NCBI RefSeq assembly: GCF_000373625.1 | Contig: NZ_KB891987.1 | Coordinates: 735,081-799,080 of the forward strand | Direction of reading: 5' to 3' | Length of the DNA: 64,000 nt | Origin: Streptomyces sp. LaPpAH-108 | GTDB lineage: Bacteria; Actinomycetota; Actinomycetes; Streptomycetales; Streptomycetaceae | Part shown: piece after piece, positions 42,668 through 50,081 of the stretch | Position numbering within the stretch: the stretch's first letter is position 1 | How the letters are laid out: each line of letters begins with the position of its first letter | Position numbers and translations under genes: made by a program | Notes under the pieces: model-generated | The model's database searches: none | What the model was told of the DNA's origin: nothing | What the model saw: the letters and a program-made list of their open reading frames with translations, nothing else

Positions 42668-43678
42668 TCAGTCGCCTTCCCTGCGCTCCCGCGTCGACAG
42701 CAGCCTGCGCAGCGAGTACAGCCGCGCCGGGTCCGCGTGACCCTCGGCCACCCACGCGTCCAGCGCGCAGTCGGGCTCGTCGTGGCCGCACGCGCGCGGA
42801 CAGCCCTCCGTGCCCGGCTCCAGGTCCGGGAAGGCGTGGATCACGCGCGAGGGGTCGATGTGCGCCAGCCCGAAGGACCGTACGCCCGGGGTGTCCACGA
42901 CCCAGCCCCGGCCGTCCTCGAGCGGCAGCGCGAGCGCGGAGGTCGTGGTGTGCCGCCCGCGCCCGGTCACCGCGTTGACATGACCCGTCGTACGCTGCCG
43001 GTCCTCCGGGACCAGCGCGTTGACCAGGGTCGTCTTGCCGACGCCGGAGTGGCCGACGAACGCCGTGATCCGGCCGTCCAGATGCTCGCGCACCAGCTCC
43101 GCCGCGGCCCCGCTCGCCAGCTCCTCGCGGCTGGTGACCACGTAGGGGATGTCCAGATCGCCGTACAGCTCGAGGAACTTGTCCGGCGAGGCCAGGTCCG
43201 ACTTGGTCATCACAAGGAGCGGCTCCAGGCCGCCGTCGAACGCCGCGACCAGACAGCGGTCGATCAGCCGGGGACGGGGCTCGGGGTCCGCGAGAGCGGT
43301 GACGATGGCGAGCTGGTCGGCGTTGGCCACCACCACGCGCTCATAGGGATCGTCGTCGTCGGCGGTGCGGCGCAGCACCGAACCGCGCTCCTCGATGCGG
43401 ACGATCCGCGCGAGGGTGTCCTTCGTGCCGGACAGATCACCGACGAGCGCCACCCGGTCGCCCACCACTGCCGCCTTGCGGCCCAGTTCGCGGGCCTTCA
43501 TCGCGGTCACCGTGCGGCCGTCGACCAGACAGGTCAGCCGTCCCCGGTCCACGGTGAGGACCATGCCCTCGGCCGCGTCCTCGTGCTTGGGGCGGATATG
43601 AGTCCGCGGGCGGTTGCCCTTGCGGTTGGGACGGGTCCGGATGTCGTCCTCGTCGGTGTGCTTGCCGTAGCGGCGCAT
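42668..43678 (-). CDS. rsgA: Ribosome small subunit-dependent GTPase RsgA
   Basis: RsgA is a circularly permuted GTPase that acts in late 30S maturation. The 336-residue protein has an N-terminal OB-like domain, then the G motifs in permuted order: TKSD (G4, about 158-161), GHSGVGKTTLVN (G1, about 208-219), DTPGVRSFG (G3, about 262-270). It ends in a C-terminal zinc knuckle CPRACGHDEPDC (about 293-304). The N-terminal 40 residues are rich in Arg/Lys and could bind RNA. It lies 16 bp downstream of aroA, so the two form an operon. Confidence 0.93.
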   Translation of the reverse strand: MRRYGKHTDEDDIRTRPNRKGNRPRTHIRPKHEDAAEGMVLTVDRGRLTCLVDGRTVTAMKARELGRKAAVVGDRVALVGDLSGTKDTLARIVRIEERGSVLRRTADDDDPYERVVVANADQLAIVTALADPEPRPRLIDRCLVAAFDGGLEPLLVMTKSDLASPDKFLELYGDLDIPYVVTSREELASGAAAELVREHLDGRITAFVGHSGVGKTTLVNALVPEDRQRTTGHVNAVTGRGRHTTTSALALPLEDGRGWVVDTPGVRSFGLAHIDPSRVIHAFPDLEPGTEGCPRACGHDEPDCALDAWVAEGHADPARLYSLRRLLSTRERREGD

Positions 43679-43694
43679 GGCTTCAGTCCGCCCG

Positions 43695-45002
43695 TCAGTT
43701 CCCGAGCATCCCGGCCCACAGCTCGGGGAAGTCGGGCAGGGTCTTCGCGGTCGTCGCCACGTTCTCGATCGTCACGTCCTTCACCGCCAGACCGATGACC
43801 GCGCCGGCCGTGGCCATGCGGTGGTCCTCGTAGGTGTGGAAGACGCCGCCGTGCAACGGGCGGGGGCGGATGTGCAGACCGTCCGCCGTCTCCGTGACAT
43901 CGCCGCCCAGCTCGTTGATCTCCTTGGTGAGCGCGGCCAGCCGGTCCGTCTCGTGCAGCCGCAGATGGGCCACGCCCCGCAGGGTCGAGGGAGAGTCGGC
44001 CAGCGCGGCGACCGCGGCGATGCCCGGGGTCAGCTCACCGACGTCACCGAGGTCCACGTCGATGCCGTGGATCGCGCCGGAACCGGTGAACACCAGCCCG
44101 TACTCGGTGAGTTCGCAGGAACCACCCATCTCGGTGAAGATCTCCCGCAGCCGGTCACCCGGCTGGGTGGTGCGCTCGGGCCAGTCCGGGATCAGCACCT
44201 TGCCGCCGGTGACCAGGGCCGCCGCCAGGAACGGCTGGGCGTTGGACAGGTCCGGCTCGATCGTCAGGTCCCGGCCGAGCAGGGCGCCCGGGGTCACCCG
44301 CCACACGTTCGGCTCGCCGCCCGACTCCGGGGTGTCCACCTGGGCGCCGACCGCGCGCAGCATGTCCACGGTCATCCGGATGTGCGGCATCGAGGGCAGC
44401 GTCGCGCCGGTGTGGCGGACCTCCACGCCCTGGTTGAAGCGCGGGGCGGACAGCAGCAGCGCGGAGACGAACTGCGAGGACGAGGACGCGTCGACCGACA
44501 CCGGGCCGCCGTCCAGCGCCCCGACACCGTGCACGGTCAGTGGGAGCGCGCCCCGGCCGTCGTCGTCGATCCGGGCGCCGAGCGCGCGCAGCGCGTCGAT
44601 CACGCCGTGCAGCGGACGCTCGTAGGAGCGCGGGTCGCCGTCGAAGCGGACCGGGCCGTCGGCCAGCGCGGCCACGGGCGGCAGGAAGCGCATCACGGTG
44701 CCCGCGTTGCCCACGTCCACCGTCGCCCCGCCGCGCAGCCCCGTGGGCAGCACCCGCCAGGCCTCCCCGGAACCGTCCGGGCCGACCCCCTCCTCGATCT
44801 CCACACCCATCGCCCGCAGCGCCCCGGCCATCAGCAGCGTGTCGCGCGACCGCAGCGGCCTGCGCAGCCACCCCGGCTCCGAGGCGAGAGCGGCGAGCAC
44901 GAGAGCACGGTTGGTGACCGACTTGGACCCGGGCACATGAACCGTCGCGTCGACGGGTCCGGTCGCGTGCGGGGCGGGCCAGAGGGCGGGGATTTCGGGC
45001 AT
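43695..45002 (-). CDS. aroA: 3-phosphoshikimate 1-carboxyvinyltransferase (EPSP synthase)
   Basis: This 435-residue enzyme transfers the enolpyruvyl group of PEP to shikimate-3-phosphate in aromatic amino-acid synthesis. Visible signatures are [16 protein letters not shown] (about 24-39), [17 protein letters not shown] (about 97-113, with NAGT), [15 protein letters not shown] and [15 protein letters not shown] (about 396-410). A -10-like TTATAG (complement of 45011-45016) lies 8 nt before the ATG, so the mRNA may be leaderless. rsgA follows. Confidence 0.95.
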   Translation of the reverse strand: MPEIPALWPAPHATGPVDATVHVPGSKSVTNRALVLAALASEPGWLRRPLRSRDTLLMAGALRAMGVEIEEGVGPDGSGEAWRVLPTGLRGGATVDVGNAGTVMRFLPPVAALADGPVRFDGDPRSYERPLHGVIDALRALGARIDDDGRGALPLTVHGVGALDGGPVSVDASSSSQFVSALLLSAPRFNQGVEVRHTGATLPSMPHIRMTVDMLRAVGAQVDTPESGGEPNVWRVTPGALLGRDLTIEPDLSNAQPFLAAALVTGGKVLIPDWPERTTQPGDRLREIFTEMGGSCELTEYGLVFTGSGAIHGIDVDLGDVGELTPGIAAVAALADSPSTLRGVAHLRLHETDRLAALTKEINELGGDVTETADGLHIRPRPLHGGVFHTYEDHRMATAGAVIGLAVKDVTIENVATTAKTLPDFPELWAGMLGN

Positions 45003-45030
45003 GGGCCCACTCTATAAGGCGCCCCCTGCC

Positions 45031-45099
45031 CGAGCGCCCGCCGTACGGGCCGCGTCCACGGGGGCGTCCACGGGGTGGACGGGGTACGGCGGGCGCTCG
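45031..45099 (-). terminator. Long stem-loop between the M50 gene and aroA
   Basis: CGAGCGCCCGCCGTAC (45031-45046) pairs perfectly over 16 bp with GTACGGCGGGCGCTCG (45084-45099). The loop contains its own hairpin GTCCAC-GGG-GTGGAC. It is placed to terminate the M50 gene upstream of the aroA promoter. Confidence 0.75.
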
Positions 45100-45114
45100 G
45101 GGCCGGGGCCGCTC

Positions 45115-45831
45115 TCACCGCTGCCCCAGCAGCCACCCTCCGCCCCCGATGAGCGAGCACACCGACACCGCGTGGAAGAGGAACAGCCACAGGGCCGGCG
45201 GGACGTGGGTGAGACGGGCGAGCTGGTCGGCGTCGGAGTCCCCGGCCTCGCCGTGGCGGCGCTTAGACTGCAGCTCGAACGGGGGGCGGACGCCGCCGAG
45301 GAGGAGGAACCAGACCACCGCGTACGCGAAGGCCGCCTGGACCTGGGAGTCCGCGAGCCAGGAGATCAGCAGGAAGGTGCCGCCGGTCAGCACCACGGTG
45401 AGGACGCCGTAGGCGTTGCGGATCATCACCAGCATCGCCAGCAGGAGCGCCGTCGCCACCCACAGGAGCAGGGTGATGCGGCCGTCCGCGAGCAGGGCAG
45501 CGCCGCCGAGGCCCAGCAGGGACGGGGCGGTGTAACCGGCGGCGGCCGTCAGGATCATGCCGAGGCCGTACGGCTTGCCCCGGCTGAGGGTGAGGCCGCT
45601 GGTGTCGGAGTGCAGACGTATCCCCGTCAGCCGGCGCCCGGTGACCAGCGCGGTCAGCCCGTGACCGCCCTCGTGCGCGATCGTGATCGCGTTGCGGGAG
45701 ACGCGCCACAGCCGGTGCGGCACCACCGCGACGAGCGCGGCGGCCAGCGTGGCCACGACCACCCAGAAGTTCGGTCCCGGCTGGGTGCCGATGAGCCGGT
45801 CCCAGAGACCGGCGGCGGTACTGCTGTCCAT
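45115..45831 (-). CDS. M50-family (site-2 protease-like) membrane metallopeptidase
   Basis: This 238-residue protein has about six hydrophobic segments and the zinc motif IAHEGGHGLTAL (His53, Glu54, His57), typical of the actinobacterial M50B-like peptidases. The third ligand would come from a later helix (an N/D-x-x-P-type segment is not obvious). Substrates are unknown; anti-sigma factors are typical for related enzymes. ATG 45831 was chosen because upstream sequence is low-complexity. It is divergent from the YedK gene. Confidence 0.8.
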   Translation of the reverse strand: MDSSTAAGLWDRLIGTQPGPNFWVVVATLAAALVAVVPHRLWRVSRNAITIAHEGGHGLTALVTGRRLTGIRLHSDTSGLTLSRGKPYGLGMILTAAAGYTAPSLLGLGGAALLADGRITLLLWVATALLLAMLVMIRNAYGVLTVVLTGGTFLLISWLADSQVQAAFAYAVVWFLLLGGVRPPFELQSKRRHGEAGDSDADQLARLTHVPPALWLFLFHAVSVCSLIGGGGWLLGQR

Positions 45832-45917
45832 GGCTGCGGGTGGCTCCCTGTCGTCGTAAGGGTCGTCGGTCGTCGTAAGGCGTGATCGCCTGGGCTGGAT
45901 CTGGCACTGTGGCACGT

Positions 45918-46733
45918 ATGTGCGGACGGTATGCGTCGAGTCGTAGGCCCGAGGATCTCGCGGAAATCTTTGAGATCCAGAAGTGGGACGCCGAGGAAAC
46001 CCTCGAACCGGACTACAACGTGGCCCCGACCAAGGAGGTCTACGCCGTCCTGGACCGTCCTCTCAAAGACGCGGACGACCGCCGTCCGGTTCGCCAGCTG
46101 CGCAGACTCAAGTGGGGACTGGTGCCGTCCTGGGCCAAGACCCCGGAGGGCGCCGCCCGGATGATCAACGCCCGCGCCGAGACCGTGCACGAGAAGCCCG
46201 CCTTCCGCCGCGCCTTCGCCGCCCGCCGCTGCATCCTGCCCGCCGACGGCTACTTCGAGTGGGTCACCGGCGAGAAAGAACGCGAGCTGGAGGTCGAGGG
46301 CAGGAAGAAGCGGCCCCGCAAGCAGCCGTACTTCGTGCTGCCCGCCGACGGCTCGGTGTTCGCCATGGCCGGGCTCTACGAGTTCTGGCGCGACGGCACC
46401 CTGCCCCCCGACGACCCCCGCGCCTGGTGGGCGACCTGCTCGGTGATCACTACCGAGGCCGAGCGGGCCCCGCTCGCCGTCGCCCCCGCCGAGGGCCCGC
46501 ACGCACTCGCCGACATCCACCCCCGGATGCCCCTGATGCTCACCCCGGACCGCTGGGACACCTGGCTCGACCCCACCCGCACCGACCCCGACGCCCTGCG
46601 CCCCCTCCTCACCCCGCCCCCCGAGGGCCTGATGCGCGCCTACCCGGTCCCCACCGCCGTCAGCAACGTCCGCAACAACGGCCCAGAACTGCTGAAGGAA
46701 CTGGAGGGACCGGAGGAGGGCACACTCTTCTGA
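45918..46733 (+). CDS. SOS response-associated peptidase/abasic-site crosslinker YedK (HMCES family)
   Basis: HMCES/YedK proteins form a stable crosslink to abasic sites in single-stranded DNA through Cys2. The 271-residue protein begins MCGRYASS, so Cys2 becomes the N-terminal nucleophile after Met removal. It has the other landmarks: PDYNVAPTKEV (about 36-46), the arginine-rich NARAETVHEKPAFR (about 82-95), ILPADGYFEW (Glu near 118) and DIHPRMP (His near 202). The stop lies 12 bp from the right end of the TnpB element. Confidence 0.93.
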   Translation: MCGRYASSRRPEDLAEIFEIQKWDAEETLEPDYNVAPTKEVYAVLDRPLKDADDRRPVRQLRRLKWGLVPSWAKTPEGAARMINARAETVHEKPAFRRAFAARRCILPADGYFEWVTGEKERELEVEGRKKRPRKQPYFVLPADGSVFAMAGLYEFWRDGTLPPDDPRAWWATCSVITTEAERAPLAVAPAEGPHALADIHPRMPLMLTPDRWDTWLDPTRTDPDALRPLLTPPPEGLMRAYPVPTAVSNVRNNGPELLKELEGPEEGTLF

Positions 46734-46739
46734 TTTGAC

Positions 46740-46772
46740 GTCCTCTCCGCCTGAAGTGCGGAGATTCCTGGC
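46740..46772 (-). ncRNA. Predicted 3' end of the TnpB omega RNA (right-end hairpin)
   Basis: TnpB nucleases use an RNA from the 3' part of the gene through the right end; the sequence just past the end acts as guide. The stem CTCCGC/GCGGAG just after tnpB is the expected terminal structure. Boundaries and activity are inferred. Confidence 0.5.
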
Positions 46773-47855
46773 TCAGGCTGCCTCCCGGACCAGCGGCCCG
46801 GGAGGTCTTACGCCCTCAGCGCCAGCCGGGTCGAGACCAGCCCGGACGAGCATCACGCGGGCGGAGTTCTTGTCCCTGGGGGACGAGGCTCCGCACGCGG
46901 TGCAGGTGTAGGTACGTTCCGCGAGAGGGAGTGCGTGCTTGGTTCTCGCTCCGCACGTTGCGCAGTCCATGGTGGTGTGCGCGGGGTGGACGAGGCGGAT
47001 GTCCCGTCCGTGTTTGCGGGCCATCTCGATCAGGGCCCGCTTGGTGGCGCCGATCGCCGCGTCGGCGGCCTTGCGGGCCATGGTGGTCTTCGCGAGGAAC
47101 CTCGGGCGGAAGTCCTCGACGGCGATCGCGTCGTGGTCGCGGACGACGCGCTTGGCCCATTTACGGGCGGTGTCCTGCCGCTGCCGCGCCACCTTCTTGT
47201 GCAGCTTCGCCGTCTGCTTCCGCGCCTGCCGGTAGCCGCGCGAGGCCGCCTGTCCCTTGGCGGGCTTCCGCCGGGCCGTCATGCGCTGGTAGCAGGCGAG
47301 GCGCTGGGCGGTGTTCCTGCCGTGCTGCGGATGAGGAAGGTTGTGGGCGTCGGACGTGGTGGTGGCTGTCTCCTTCACGCCCCAGTCCACGCCGAGGACG
47401 GCCCCCGTTTCCGGGAGTGGTTGTGCCGGGGCGGCGACGACGAACGACCCGTACCAGTGTCCGACCGCGTCCTGGTACACGCGCACCGAGGAAAGGGCGG
47501 TCGAGAGTTCGCGGGACCACACCACCGTTACGTCCTTGAGCGCCTTGGCGCGGGACTTGCCGAAGTCACGGATGGCCTGCTGCTGCGGCACGGATGAGCC
47601 CTCACGCAGCCATCCCATGGCCGTGCGGGCCTCGGTCAGCATCTTGTCGAGCTGCGCCGGGCCGCATGTCGTCTTCTCGGCGGCGTCCCGGTTCAGGGCG
47701 TGGACTTTGCGGGACATGGCCACGCATTCGTTCCAGACCCACCGGCAGCGTGCCCATTCGGCCTCAAGGCCGGTGCGGGCGGTCGACGACACGCGTAGGC
47801 GGTAGGTATACCGGGCGTGCCCGATGTCCGGCGAGCCCTGGTCCGGTGTCGTCAT
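46773..47855 (-). CDS. tnpB: TnpB RNA-guided nuclease with an internal deletion
   Basis: This 360-residue TnpB has an intact RuvC triad: Asp157 in GVDWGV, Glu247 in AVEDFR and Asp328 in RDKNSA. The zinc finger (Cys298, Cys301, Cys318, Cys321) is also complete. The N-terminal part (YTYRLRVSSTAR..., helical region to about 107) is normal. However, RAKALKD at 102-108 runs directly into VTVVWSREL. In full-length Streptomyces homologues, as I recall them, about 45-50 residues lie between these blocks (a basic PRYKKKR stretch and an LNYTRRGF strand of the wedge domain). The gene is therefore an in-frame internal deletion that may keep catalysis but lose part of guide-RNA or target-motif binding. 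Confidence 0.85.
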   Translation of the reverse strand: MTTPDQGSPDIGHARYTYRLRVSSTARTGLEAEWARCRWVWNECVAMSRKVHALNRDAAEKTTCGPAQLDKMLTEARTAMGWLREGSSVPQQQAIRDFGKSRAKALKDVTVVWSRELSTALSSVRVYQDAVGHWYGSFVVAAPAQPLPETGAVLGVDWGVKETATTTSDAHNLPHPQHGRNTAQRLACYQRMTARRKPAKGQAASRGYRQARKQTAKLHKKVARQRQDTARKWAKRVVRDHDAIAVEDFRPRFLAKTTMARKAADAAIGATKRALIEMARKHGRDIRLVHPAHTTMDCATCGARTKHALPLAERTYTCTACGASSPRDKNSARVMLVRAGLDPAGAEGVRPPGPLVREAA

Positions 47856-47856
47856 G

Positions 47857-47871
47857 GTGTCATTTTGACAC
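47857..47871. promoter_or_regulatory. Perfect palindrome between tnpB and the RHH gene
   Basis: GTGTCA-TTT-TGACAC lies 1 bp before the tnpB start codon and 34 bp before the divergent ribbon-helix-helix gene. It could be an operator for the RHH protein or part of the left end of the element. Confidence 0.5.
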
Positions 47872-47905
47872 TCTTCAAGAGGTGGAAATCCACTACTTTG
47901 GAGTC

Positions 47906-48064
47906 ATGGTTGAAGAGAAGCGCATCACCCTCCGCCTGCCCGCCGACCTGCACGAGTGGCTGGTCGCTCAGGCCAAGCTCGCCCGCAGGTCCCTCAACTC
48001 CGAGATCGTTTACCGCCTGGAGGCCGGGTTCGGCGGCGCCTCGGCGGACGACCACTCGTCCTGA
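47906..48064 (+). CDS. Arc-type ribbon-helix-helix DNA-binding protein (52 aa)
   Basis: A 52-residue protein with a complete RHH fold: beta strand KRITLRLP, helix ADLHEWLVAQAKLA, turn RRSLN and helix SEIVYRLEAGF. This is the Arc/MetJ/antitoxin type that binds operators as a dimer of dimers. A GGAG precedes the ATG at close spacing. No toxin gene is recognisable next to it; the hydrolase gene starts 15 bp downstream and may share its transcript. It faces away from tnpB across a palindrome. Confidence 0.8.
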   Translation: MVEEKRITLRLPADLHEWLVAQAKLARRSLNSEIVYRLEAGFGGASADDHSS

Positions 48065-48079
48065 CGGCGGAGGAACCCC

Positions 48080-48706
48080 GTGATCGAGATCGTCGAGACC
48101 GACATCGGGACCGCCCGCCTCACCTGGCACCGGGCGAAGGACGCGCGGTTTGTGCTGGCTGTGAGTCATGGGGCGGGCGGGGGTGTCGAGGCGCGGGATC
48201 TGCGGGCGCTCGCGAGGGTGCTGCCGGAGCACGGGGTGACTGTGGCGCTGGTCGAGCAGCCGTGGCGGGTCGCGGGGAAGAAGGTCGCCCCGGCGCCCAA
48301 GACCCTGGACGCGGGCTGGCGCGGTGTCTGGCCCGCGGTCGCCGGGATGGGGCTGCCGGTGATCGCCGGTGGGCGCAGCGCGGGGGCCCGGGTCGCCTGC
48401 CGTACCGCGACCGAGCTGGGCGCCCGGGCCGTGCTCGCGCTGAGCTTCCCGCTGCATCCGCCGGGCAAGCCTGAGAAGTCCCGTGCGGACGAGCTGCTCG
48501 GGGCCGGGGTGCCCACCCTGGTCGTGCAGGGCGGCAATGATCCCTTCGGGCGGCCCGGGGAGTTCCCCGAGGGGGGATTCGAGCTGGTGGAGGTGCCTGG
48601 CGCCGATCACGGGCTCGCCGTGCCCAAGCGCTCCCCGCTCACCCAGGAGGAGGCACTGAAGGTCGTCACCGACGGTGTCGTGCGGTGGGCCGTGTCACTC
48701 GGGTGA
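48080..48706 (+). CDS. Small alpha/beta hydrolase (dienelactone hydrolase/TEX30-like)
   Basis: This 208-residue single-domain alpha/beta hydrolase has the nucleophile elbow GGRSAGARVA (about 94-103, Ser near 97), an acid in VVQGGNDPFG (Asp near 155) and a histidine in PGADHGLAVP (near 178). SHGAGGG near 30 provides the oxyanion turn. It resembles the KANL3/TEX30-like group; substrate unknown. GTG 48080 has GGAGG eight bases upstream. Its stop lies 5 bp before the sigma-R promoter of sigR. Confidence 0.85.
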   Translation: MIEIVETDIGTARLTWHRAKDARFVLAVSHGAGGGVEARDLRALARVLPEHGVTVALVEQPWRVAGKKVAPAPKTLDAGWRGVWPAVAGMGLPVIAGGRSAGARVACRTATELGARAVLALSFPLHPPGKPEKSRADELLGAGVPTLVVQGGNDPFGRPGEFPEGGFELVEVPGADHGLAVPKRSPLTQEEALKVVTDGVVRWAVSLG

Positions 48707-48711
48707 CGCCC

Positions 48712-48738
48712 GGGAATGCCCGGCGGCACACCGCTGTT
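48712..48738 (+). promoter_or_regulatory. sigRp2: sigma-R autoregulatory promoter (GGGAAT-N18-GTT)
   Basis: GGGAAT (48712-48717) and GTT (48736-48738) with exactly 18 nt between them match the S. coelicolor sigma-R consensus perfectly. It lies upstream of both sigR starts, so its transcript would carry the long-isoform start at 48791. Confidence 0.9.
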
Positions 48739-48790
48739 GTGGCGGACAGAAGCGCTGGAGCGCCGGGACCGTCGCAGGAGAGGAAACCGC

Positions 48791-49663
48791 ATGGGTTCGA
48801 CCGCATGTCCCAGCCGTAGCAGCAGCCGTGCTGACCTGGACTGGACGGTGCTGCACGCGGCCAAGGCCGCTCCCGTTCGAGCGGCGGCGGGCACGGGTCG
48901 TGTTCTATCCTCCGAATCGAGTGGGACCGGCTTCGGTCCTGCCCGGGAACTTGAGGAGGTGGGTCCGGTCACTGGGACCGACGCGGGTGCCGACAACGGC
49001 CAGGCGGAGCTGCCCGAGGGCCAGGGCGTGAGCGCGGGAGCGGGCGAGACGCGCTCCGAGACCGGCGCGGAGCGCAGCGCGCGCTTCGAGCGGGACGCGC
49101 TCGAATACCTCGACCAGATGTATTCGGCCGCACTGCGCATGACGCGCAACCCGGCCGACGCCGAGGACCTGGTGCAGGAGACGTACGCCAAGGCGTACGC
49201 GTCCTTCCACCAGTTCCGCGAGGGCACGAACCTCAAGGCGTGGCTCTACCGGATTCTCACCAACACCTTCATCAACTCGTACCGCAAGAAGCAGCGCGAA
49301 CCCCAGCGCAGCGCGGCCGAGGAGATCGAGGACTGGCAGCTCGCGCGCGCCGAGTCGCACATGTCGACGGGCCTGCGCTCGGCCGAGTCGCAGGCGCTCG
49401 ACCATCTGCCGGACTCGGACGTGAAGGCAGCGCTTCAGGCGATCCCCGAGGAGTTCCGCATCGCCGTCTATCTCGCGGACGTAGAGGGCTTTGCGTACAA
49501 GGAGATCGCGGACATCATGGGGACACCCATCGGTACGGTGATGTCCCGGCTGCACCGGGGCCGCCGTCAACTGCGCGGCATGCTGGAGGACTACGCCCGT
49601 GACCGCGGGCTGGTCCCGGCCGGTGCCGGAGAGTCGAACGAAGCGAAAGGCTCGGGCTCATGA
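48791..49663 (+). other. sigR: Long sigma-R isoform reading frame (sigma-R')
   Basis: An in-frame ATG at 48791, with AGGAGAGGAAA upstream, extends sigR by 56 codons. In S. coelicolor, transcripts from the sigma-R-dependent promoter yield an unstable long form with an extension of about this length (55 residues as reported). The extension reads [18 protein letters not shown] and onwards, with no domain. The agreement in length and promoter position supports conservation of the feedback loop. Confidence 0.75.
48959..49663 (+). CDS. sigR: ECF RNA polymerase sigma factor SigR
   Basis: Sigma-R directs the thiol-oxidative (disulfide) stress regulon. The short form from GTG 48959 has 234 residues: a variable acidic N-terminus, sigma region 2 ([31 protein letters not shown], about 52-82, containing DAEDLVQET) and region 4 ([45 protein letters not shown], about 165-209). 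The spacing to a Shine-Dalgarno sequence is unusual because GAGGAG touches the GTG. It overlaps the anti-sigma gene rsrA by 4 bp. It is transcribed from a perfect sigma-R promoter upstream, and probably from a second promoter inside the extension that I could not locate. Confidence 0.93.
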   Translation: MGPVTGTDAGADNGQAELPEGQGVSAGAGETRSETGAERSARFERDALEYLDQMYSAALRMTRNPADAEDLVQETYAKAYASFHQFREGTNLKAWLYRILTNTFINSYRKKQREPQRSAAEEIEDWQLARAESHMSTGLRSAESQALDHLPDSDVKAALQAIPEEFRIAVYLADVEGFAYKEIADIMGTPIGTVMSRLHRGRRQLRGMLEDYARDRGLVPAGAGESNEAKGSGS

Positions 49664-49962
49664 GCTGCGGAGAGCCGCACGAGACGGACTGCGGCGAGGT
49701 CCTCGACCATCTGTACGAGTTCCTCGACAGCGAGATGCCGGACGTCGACCGTGACAAGTTCCGGCACCACTTCGAGGAATGCTCGCCCTGCCTGGAGAAG
49801 TACGGTCTGGAGCAGGCCGTGAAGAAGCTCGTCAAGCGGTGCTGCGGGCACGACGACGTCCCGGCCGACCTGCGTGCCAAGGTCATGGGGCGGATCGAGC
49901 TGATCCGCTCCGGCCAGGCCGTCCCCGAGCACGACGTGACCGCGGTGGTCCGCGAGAGCTGA
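49660..49962 (+). CDS. rsrA: Zinc redox anti-sigma factor RsrA
   Basis: RsrA binds SigR in the reduced, zinc-bound state and releases it when thiols are oxidised. The 100-residue protein has the ZAS motif with His37, Cys41 and Cys44 (HHFEECSPC) and the upstream Cys11, exactly the positions known for S. coelicolor RsrA. Cys3, Cys61 and Cys62 are also present. The ATG overlaps the sigR stop (ATGA), ensuring 1:1 coupled synthesis. Confidence 0.95.
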   Translation: MSCGEPHETDCGEVLDHLYEFLDSEMPDVDRDKFRHHFEECSPCLEKYGLEQAVKKLVKRCCGHDDVPADLRAKVMGRIELIRSGQAVPEHDVTAVVRES

Positions 49963-50081
49963 GACTCGCCGGATTTCACCCCGCTTTCACCCGAACGTGC
50001 TAACCCTCGGCTCGTAAGCCCCAGGCCCCCGGCCACCGTCCTAGGCTCCCCAGCCAGGACAGGCATGGTCGGGGAGGGCGC

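Larger units (their letters stand above)
46738..47880 (-). mobile_element. Solitary TnpB element of the IS200/IS605 type (no TnpA)
   Basis: The tnpB gene with flanking end signals and no tnpA. At the 3' side of tnpB the hairpin CTCCGC/GCGGAG (46745-46750 with 46758-46763, loop CTGAAGT) matches the right-end hairpin seen in many actinobacterial IS605-type elements and would form the 3' end of the guide (omega) RNA. The left end near 47857-47880 is not exactly defined. The element sits between the YedK gene and a ribbon-helix-helix gene. Outer limits are estimates. Confidence 0.7.

Noticed and set aside
45003..45030. CTATAA on the plus strand as a promoter
   Set aside because: No plus-strand gene follows for 900 bp. 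The same bases read on the minus strand give a more sensible -10 box for aroA.
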